A program made the position numbers and the translations under genes. DNA of 19,924 nt from an uncultured Bacteroidales bacterium (GTDB lineage Bacteria; Bacteroidota; Bacteroidia; Bacteroidales; UBA932), in contig CAMOKK010000009.1 of assembly GCA_946617545.1 (NCBI GenBank), forward strand, positions 1 through 19,924. The letters run 5' to 3'. The notes beneath the pieces were generated by a model that worked only from the letters and a program-made list of their open reading frames with translations, was not told the DNA's origin and ran no database searches. Position 1 is the stretch's first letter. Every line of letters starts with the position of its first letter. Below are positions 15,286 to 19,924 of this stretch, one piece after another.

Positions 15286-15369
15286 TGCCCAGAGCGGGAA
15301 TCGAACCCGCACGGTATTGCTACCACAGGATTTTGAGTCCAGCGCGTCTACCAATTCCGCCATCCGGGC
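15286..15369 (-). tRNA. tRNA-Leu (anticodon CAA)
   Basis: On the minus strand an 84-nt class II tRNA begins GCCCGGATGGCGG. The acceptor stem pairs GCCCGGA with TCTGGGC (one G-T). The D-arm contains AATTGGTAGACGC, the anticodon loop is CTCAAAA (anticodon CAA, Leu), a long variable arm follows, and the T-arm is GCGGG-TTCGATT-CCCGC. The discriminator base is A and the CCA end is not encoded. The anticodon stem has a T-T mismatch at the second pair (28-42). It has its own near-perfect promoter and a terminator 3 nt downstream. Confidence 0.95.
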
Positions 15370-15381
15370 AGGGATGGACTG

Positions 15382-15413
15382 CAAAAATACGCCAAATTCG
15401 GGGAACTGCCAAA
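15382..15413 (-). promoter_or_regulatory. Promoter of tRNA-Leu
   Basis: On the minus strand TTTG (15413-15410), 20 nt, TATTTTTG (15389-15382): a full Bacteroidota -33/-7 match, 12 nt before the tRNA 5' end. Confidence 0.88.
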
Positions 15414-15422
15414 TTTTTCCGC

Positions 15423-15430
15423 TATCTTTG
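15423..15430 (+). promoter_or_regulatory. Probable -7 promoter box of the esterase/aro operon
   Basis: TATCTTTG matches TAnnTTTG; the nearest upstream -33-like sequence is only TTCG (15397-15400). The ATG follows 5 nt after the box, so the mRNA may be leaderless or nearly so. The box is back to back with the divergent tRNA promoter. Confidence 0.65.
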
Positions 15431-15435
15431 TAGAG

Positions 15436-16668
15436 ATGAAACAGATTCTTTATCTGGGGATGGCGGCCCTGATGGCTTGCACCTGCGCCCCCCGGCAGGA
15501 AACGATAACCGGCCGCAGTGAGCCGGACCTGGGCTGGCTTTTCCTTGAAAAAGGCCCCTATACCCTTTCTACCCATGTGGACGCCGCACCCGGCGAAGCC
15601 TCCCTGGTGCTGGTAACGGACGTGTCCCTGATGGCCGACAAGCCGGACACCGTGCTCTCCACCACCGTCACCGTAAAGGCCGACAGCACCATCGAGGCTG
15701 CCCTGGGCACCTTGGAGCCGGGCTTCTACCAGCTGCGCCTTCGGGACTCCGTGCGCTGGAACATCGGCATAAGGCCGGAAGCTGTTGTGAGCGCCCCCGA
15801 TGCCCCGAAGGACTTCAAGGCCTTCTGGCAGGAAGCCCTGAAGGAACTGGACCAGGTGCCGTTAGAGCCGGAATATACAAAGGTGGAAGACTTTTCCAAC
15901 CACCTTCGCACCTGTTACGAGGTGCGTTACGCCTCCTTGGACGGAGCCGTCAGCGGCGGTGTCATCTCCATCCCCAATGCCCCCGGAAAATACCCCGTCT
16001 GCATCCAATACATGGGCTACGGGGCCGATTCCTACTATTTTGACCCGTCGGCCAATCCGGAGCGCATAGACTTTCTGGTGAGCGTCCGTGACCAGGGCAT
16101 CTTCAAAGAGGGGCAGGACCGCTGGATAGACCGCGGCATAGACAGCAAGGAGCACTACTACTACCGGGGCGCCTTCTGCGACGTGAAACGCGCCGTCGAT
16201 TTTGCCGCCGGCCTGGAAAAGGCCAATCCGGAGCGCATCCTGGCCTGGGGAGAGAGCCAGGGAGGAGCCTTTACCTTTGTATCGGCCGCCTTGGACCCGC
16301 GCATCCGCGCTATCGCCGTGTCCGTTCCCTTCCTGGGAGATTACCCGGACTATGCCCGCATCGTTTACTGGCCCGTCCACGAGGTGATGGACCAGGCCGA
16401 CAAGGACGGCATCTCCCACCAGGACCTCTTTGCCCTGCTGCGCTATTTTGACGTGAAGAACTTTGCCCCGCAGGTAAAATGCCCGGTTTATATGGCTATC
16501 GGCCTGCAGGACCCCACCTGCCCGCCGCATACCAACTTTGCCATTTACAACAACCTGGGCACCCGTGACAAACAATACCTCTGCGTTCCCACCTGCGGCC
16601 ATGCCATGTGGCTGGAGGATGTCTGGGCCGTGGAGAGAGAAGCCTACATGAAAAAATGGCTGGAATAG
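15436..16668 (+). CDS. Acetylxylan esterase-like (AXE1/CE7 family) lipoprotein
   Basis: A 410-residue lipoprotein. The signal MKQILYLGMAALMAC gives a lipobox Cys at 15 (a second Cys is at 17). Residues about 35-118 are an N-terminal beta-rich extension; residues about 120-410 are an alpha/beta hydrolase of the acetylxylan esterase/cephalosporin deacetylase family. The catalytic triad is visible: Ser274 in WGESQGG, Asp359 in GLQDPTCPP and His389 in CGHAM. The family motifs APKDFKAFW, RGxF-like YYRGAFCDVKRAVDF and SVPFLGDY are present. Expected activity is removal of acetyl groups from xylan or xylo-oligosaccharides in the periplasm or at the outer membrane; other acetylated substrates are possible. 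The first ATG is required for the signal peptide. The 3' end overlaps aroB by 13 bp, so an esterase and aromatic biosynthesis share a transcript. Confidence 0.88.
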   Translation: MKQILYLGMAALMACTCAPRQETITGRSEPDLGWLFLEKGPYTLSTHVDAAPGEASLVLVTDVSLMADKPDTVLSTTVTVKADSTIEAALGTLEPGFYQLRLRDSVRWNIGIRPEAVVSAPDAPKDFKAFWQEALKELDQVPLEPEYTKVEDFSNHLRTCYEVRYASLDGAVSGGVISIPNAPGKYPVCIQYMGYGADSYYFDPSANPERIDFLVSVRDQGIFKEGQDRWIDRGIDSKEHYYYRGAFCDVKRAVDFAAGLEKANPERILAWGESQGGAFTFVSAALDPRIRAIAVSVPFLGDYPDYARIVYWPVHEVMDQADKDGISHQDLFALLRYFDVKNFAPQVKCPVYMAIGLQDPTCPPHTNFAIYNNLGTRDKQYLCVPTCGHAMWLEDVWAVEREAYMKKWLE

Positions 16669-17648
16669 TCCATCCCAAACTTGTCAATCCGGACGAGGCC
16701 AAGGCTCTTTTGGCGAAGGAGCCGGAGCTTGTCGTTGTTTTTGACCGGAACGTGGCCTGGGTCTTGGAAACCCTGCTGGGGGACCTTCCTCCGGCGAAGG
16801 CCTGTATCGGCCTGGAAACGTCGGAAGAGAGCAAGACCATGGAGACCGTGCTGGCCCTTGAGCGGCAGCTCCTGCAGGCCGATGCCTCCCGGAACGCCCT
16901 CCTGCTGGCCGTGGGCGGCGGCATCACCACCGACCTGGCGGGCTTCACGGCCGCCATCTACAAACGCGGCATCCGCTATGCCAACCTGCCCACCACGCTT
17001 TTGTCGCAAGTGGACGCGGCCATCGGCGGAAAAACCGGCGTAAACCTGGACGGCTACAAAAACATGCTGGGAGCCTTCTGCATGCCGGAATTCACCCTCC
17101 TTTGCCCGGAGGTGCTGCGAACCCTCCCGGAGCGCGAATTCAGGGCCGGAGAGGCCGAAATGCTCAAAACCTTCCTTATCGGAGATGCGGAGGCCTATTC
17201 CCGGGCACTCTCCGGCGTCACGCCCCAGCTGCTGCGGCGGGCCGCCTCCATTAAGGCCGATATCGTGTCCCGAGACCCCTACGAGCGGGGAGAGCGGGCG
17301 CTTTTGAACCTGGGCCATACCTTCGGCCATGCCATCGAGCACCTCTCGCAGGAGAGGGGAGACGACATTCACCATGGGGAGGCGGTGGCCATGGGCATTA
17401 TCCTGGCCGCCCGGCTCTCGGAGCGCACGGGCCTGGCCGCCGAAGGCCTGGCGGAGAGGCTGAAGGCCGATTTTGAAGCCCTGGGCCTTCCGGTGCAGAG
17501 CCCCTATCCGCCCCGGGCGCTGGGGGAGGCCATGTGCAAAGACAAGAAGGCCGCCGGCGGCCGGGTGAAATTCATTCTTCTGAAGGCGCCGGGAGAACCT
17601 GTCATTCAAGAACTTACCGTAAACGAGGCCATAGATGATCTGCGTTAG
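16656..17648 (+). CDS. aroB: 3-dehydroquinate synthase
   Basis: A 330-residue cytoplasmic enzyme for step 2 of the shikimate pathway (DAHP to 3-dehydroquinate, NAD and metal dependent). Motifs are AVGGGITTDLAGF (85-97), LPTTLLSQVDAAIGGKTGVN (111-130), the metal ligands Glu168 (GEAEMLK), His221 (NLGHTFGHAIE) and His240 (HGEAVAMG), and the C-terminal KDKKAAGGRVKFILL. The start at 16656 is preferred over the in-frame ATG at 16608 because residues encoded before it (GGCLGRGERS) look like out-of-frame esterase sequence. With this start the protein is somewhat shorter at the N-terminus than typical AroB (about 350-360). It overlaps the esterase gene by 13 bp and the downstream aroD-aroA fusion by 14 bp, implying translational coupling. 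Confidence 0.95.
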   Translation: MAGIVHPKLVNPDEAKALLAKEPELVVVFDRNVAWVLETLLGDLPPAKACIGLETSEESKTMETVLALERQLLQADASRNALLLAVGGGITTDLAGFTAAIYKRGIRYANLPTTLLSQVDAAIGGKTGVNLDGYKNMLGAFCMPEFTLLCPEVLRTLPEREFRAGEAEMLKTFLIGDAEAYSRALSGVTPQLLRRAASIKADIVSRDPYERGERALLNLGHTFGHAIEHLSQERGDDIHHGEAVAMGIILAARLSERTGLAAEGLAERLKADFEALGLPVQSPYPPRALGEAMCKDKKAAGGRVKFILLKAPGEPVIQELTVNEAIDDLR

Positions 17649-19605
17649 CATACAGAATAAAGAACTGCCGGAAATCCTGGAACTGTTGGAGACCGTGGAG
17701 ATGGCGGAAATCCGCCTGGACCGCTGCGCTCTGGACGACGAGCAGATAGAGCAGCTGTTCGAAGATTCGGACGTGCCGCTCATTGCCACCTGCCGCCTGA
17801 GCGAGGAGTCCCAGGCCCCGGAAATCCTGGAGAAAGCCATCCGGGCCGGCGCCAAGTATGCCGACCTGGAGATGGAAGCCCCCGCCGCCGTGGGCCGCCG
17901 AATCCGCGAGGCCTGCCGCTCCTGCGGCACCGTGCTCATCCGTTCCTACCACAATTTCACGGACACCCCGCCGCTGCCGGTGCTGCAGTCCATTCTGGAA
18001 CGCGCCCGCAGCTTTGGCGGCGAAGTGGTAAAAATAGTGACCACAGCCACCTCCAAGGCCGATAATGAGACGCTGAAGGCGCTGTATGGCAGCGCCGCCC
18101 CCGGCACCCTGATAGCCTTTGCCATGGGAGAGGAAGGGCGCGAATCCCGGATGGAAGCCCTGCGGCAGGGCGCCCCCTTCACCTACGCCTGCGTGAGCGA
18201 GGAAGAGGCCACCGCCTCCGGCCAGTGGAAAGCTTCGGAAATGGCACAGGCCCTCTATGGCAACTTCCGTTTTGTCAAGGCTTCCGGGCTGCCGATGCCC
18301 TCTTCCAAGAGCTTTGCCCAGCGGGCCGTCATTGCCGCCGCCTTGGCACAGGGCACTTCCCGCTTGAGCGGCTATTCGCCCTGCGGAGACAACGAGAGCG
18401 CACTGGCCGTGGCCCGGGCCTTGGGCGCAAAAGTAAAAATAGACGGACAAACGCTTGAAATAGAAGGTATTGGTGCAGAGCCAGGCTGCCTGAAGCTACC
18501 TGAACTGCACACTGGAGAGTCCGGCCTGCTCACCCGCCTGATGGTGCCGCTGCTCTCTGTCCTGAACCGGGAGCCGGTGCGCGTGACGGGAGAAAAAACC
18601 CTTTTGGGCAGGCCCCTGACGGGAGCCCACGACATCATGGCCGCCTATGGCGTACGCCTGTATCCGGAACAGACCGGTGCCCGCCGCGACGACTGCTACC
18701 TGCCCCTCAAAGTGGCCGGGCCCCTGATTCCCGGCCGGGCCGACGTTTCCGGCAAAGGCGGCTCCCAGCTCCTTTCCGGCCTCCTTGCTGCCCTGCCGCT
18801 GGCCGAAGGGAAATCGGCCCTGTATGTGCAGGAGCCGCGGAGCATCCCCTACCTTTTCATTACGGTGGACGTGCTCAAGAAATTCGGCATCCGGATGGGC
18901 TCGGAGATGGAAGGCGGGCCGGAGTTCATGGAAACGCAGGACTGGAGCCTCTGCACCGGCGTGAACTTTTTCATAAAGGGCGGCCAGCGTTATCAGGCGG
19001 CTCATTTTTCCATCGAGGCCGACTGGTCCGGCGCGGCACCCTTCCTGGTGGCCGGCGCCCTCTTCGGAGAGGTGGAGGTGGAGGGCCTGGACACCGAGAG
19101 CCTTCAGGCCGATATTTCCATCATGGACATCCTTATCCAGGCCGGAGCCTGCATGTCCCAGACAGACAGTCCTACGGGCGCCATCCACGTGCAGAGGGCC
19201 CCGCTGAGTCCCTTCCGCACAGACCTGAACAACTGCCCCGACCTCTTCCCCATGGTGGCCGTGCTGGCGGCTTTCTGCCCCGGCGAGAGCCACATTCTGG
19301 GCGTGGAGCGGCTCCGCCACAAGGAAACGGACCGCGCCGCCGCCATCGAGCAGGCCCTTCGGCAGATGGGAGTTCCCGTGAGCGTGGAAGAAGACGAGAT
19401 GGTGGTGGAAGGCATGGGCCTCACGCAGCGCCTGGCTACCGGCCGTCTTCTGAAAGGCGGAAAGTTTGCCTCTCACTCCGACCACCGCATGGTCATGGCC
19501 CTGAAAGTGGCCGCCTTGGGGGCCGACAGCCCCGTAGAAATAGACGACGTTGGCTGCGTGGCCAAGTCTTTCCCTGATTTTAATGAACTGTTTGACAAAC
19601 TATGA
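17635..19605 (+). CDS. Fused type I 3-dehydroquinate dehydratase and EPSP synthase (AroD-AroA)
   Basis: A 656-residue protein joining two shikimate-pathway enzymes. Residues 1 to ~205 are a type I 3-dehydroquinase: EIRLD (25-29), catalytic His106 in SYHNF, Schiff-base Lys133 in VKIVT, Arg172 in GRESR, and Ser195-Gln197 near the end of the domain. Residues ~212-656 are 3-phosphoshikimate 1-carboxyvinyltransferase: PSSKS (Lys225), Arg230, GESGLLTR (294-301, the position of E. coli NAGTAMR), GGSQLLSGLL, catalytic Asp536 in NNCPDLFP, RHKETDR (561-567) and SHSDHRM (613-619). The two are joined by a very short linker (MAQALYGNFRF). The dehydratase product must still be reduced by AroE and phosphorylated by AroK, neither of which is here, so the fused steps are not consecutive. 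The frame is intact across the junction. It overlaps aroB by 14 bp and aroC by 4 bp. Confidence 0.93.
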   Translation: MICVSIQNKELPEILELLETVEMAEIRLDRCALDDEQIEQLFEDSDVPLIATCRLSEESQAPEILEKAIRAGAKYADLEMEAPAAVGRRIREACRSCGTVLIRSYHNFTDTPPLPVLQSILERARSFGGEVVKIVTTATSKADNETLKALYGSAAPGTLIAFAMGEEGRESRMEALRQGAPFTYACVSEEEATASGQWKASEMAQALYGNFRFVKASGLPMPSSKSFAQRAVIAAALAQGTSRLSGYSPCGDNESALAVARALGAKVKIDGQTLEIEGIGAEPGCLKLPELHTGESGLLTRLMVPLLSVLNREPVRVTGEKTLLGRPLTGAHDIMAAYGVRLYPEQTGARRDDCYLPLKVAGPLIPGRADVSGKGGSQLLSGLLAALPLAEGKSALYVQEPRSIPYLFITVDVLKKFGIRMGSEMEGGPEFMETQDWSLCTGVNFFIKGGQRYQAAHFSIEADWSGAAPFLVAGALFGEVEVEGLDTESLQADISIMDILIQAGACMSQTDSPTGAIHVQRAPLSPFRTDLNNCPDLFPMVAVLAAFCPGESHILGVERLRHKETDRAAAIEQALRQMGVPVSVEEDEMVVEGMGLTQRLATGRLLKGGKFASHSDHRMVMALKVAALGADSPVEIDDVGCVAKSFPDFNELFDKL

Positions 19606-19924
19606 ACACTTTTGGCAATAAATTCAGAGTCAGTATTTTCGGTGAATCCCACGGGCCCCGCATCGGGGTGACGCTGGACGGCGTGCTGCCCGGCATTCCG
19701 CTCACCGAGGCCGATTTTACGGCCGATTTGGCCCGTCGCAAGGCCGGTGCTCCGGGCACGACGCCCCGCGTGGAAAACGACCTCCCGGAAATTGTTTCCG
19801 GCGTGTACGAGGGCCGCACCACCGGCGCCCCGCTCACCATCCTGTTCAAGAACGAAAACACCCGCAGCCAGGACTACGAGCAGTTCCGGAAGCATCCCCG
19901 TCCCGGCCAGGCCGATTTCACCGC
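19602..19924 (+). CDS. aroC: Chorismate synthase, 5' portion (3' end outside window)
   Basis: The frame starts at the ATG of an ATGA overlap with the aroD-aroA stop and is open to the window edge (107 codons). The N-terminus FGNKFRVSIFGESHGPRIGV contains the chorismate synthase signature FGESHG with conserved His17. It is followed by LARRKAGAPGTTPRVENDLP, EIVSGVYEGRTTGAPLTILF, KNENTRSQDYEQF and HPRPGQADFT, all in the family order. The enzyme makes chorismate from EPSP, the product of the upstream AroA domain, using reduced FMN. It is the last visible gene of the operon. Confidence 0.95.
   Translation, partial: MNTFGNKFRVSIFGESHGPRIGVTLDGVLPGIPLTEADFTADLARRKAGAPGTTPRVENDLPEIVSGVYEGRTTGAPLTILFKNENTRSQDYEQFRKHPRPGQADFT

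Noticed and set aside
16608..16655. Longer aroB start at 16608
   Set aside because: The added residues derive from the coding sequence of the esterase in another frame and match no AroB N-terminus; the ATG at 16656 gives the usual short overlap.
17635..19605. AroD and AroA as two separate genes with a hidden frameshift
   Set aside because: The frame is continuous, motifs of both domains occur in order, and there is no stop or overlapping start signal at the junction near residue 205-212.
1..19924. CRISPR arrays, phage genes, transposases, toxin-antitoxin pairs or restriction systems
   Set aside because: No regularly spaced direct repeats and no motifs of such proteins were seen on either strand.

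Overview
The window comes from a Bacteroidota genome, most likely an uncultured or gut-type Bacteroidales of fairly high GC; genus cannot be read from it. Reasons: promoters of the Bacteroidota type (TTTG, about 19-20 nt, TAnnTTTG), little use of Shine-Dalgarno sequences, many lipoproteins, a TonB-dependent receptor paired with a DUF4249 lipoprotein, tandem Bacteroidota-style transglutaminase lipoproteins, and an EF-G that looks like the Bacteroides EF-G2 paralogue.

Layout. (1) 1-1097: 3' part of an EF-G2-like translation factor and its terminator. (2) 1110-6119: two tandem paralogous lipoproteins, each with a transglutaminase-like core and a C-terminal redoxin-like segment. (3) 10028-6086, minus strand: a tight operon of an NPP-type phosphodiesterase lipoprotein, a fusion of a catalytically degenerate NagB domain with a PIG-L deacetylase, and a fully equipped glucosamine-6-phosphate deaminase (NagB). 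It reads as an amino-sugar or nucleotide-sugar salvage unit. (4) 10101-11712: a DAACS-family symporter with altered cation and substrate residues, preceded by a 32-codon leader ORF and bracketed by two related 109-bp imperfect palindromes in inverted orientation. (5) 11729-15210: an operon of a small lipoprotein of unknown function, a TonB-dependent receptor and a DUF4249 lipoprotein, probably one outer-membrane uptake system. (6) 15253-15430: a bidirectional terminator, tRNA-Leu(CAA) on the minus strand, and two divergent promoters packed into about 50 bp. (7) 15436-19924: an acetylxylan-esterase-like lipoprotein whose 3' end overlaps a run of aromatic-pathway genes, aroB, a fused aroD-aroA and the start of aroC, each overlapping the next by 4-14 bp.

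The most unusual items are the pair of 109-bp palindromic elements, whose four half-arms share the same gap-free pattern and which each sit 16-22 bp upstream of a promoter; the aroD-aroA fusion; the NagB pseudoenzyme domain joined to PIG-L; and the symporter in which a lysine occupies a position of the sodium-site motif. No complete insertion sequence, phage gene, CRISPR array or rRNA was seen. All alignments and positions were made by eye, and family assignments rest on recognised motifs.
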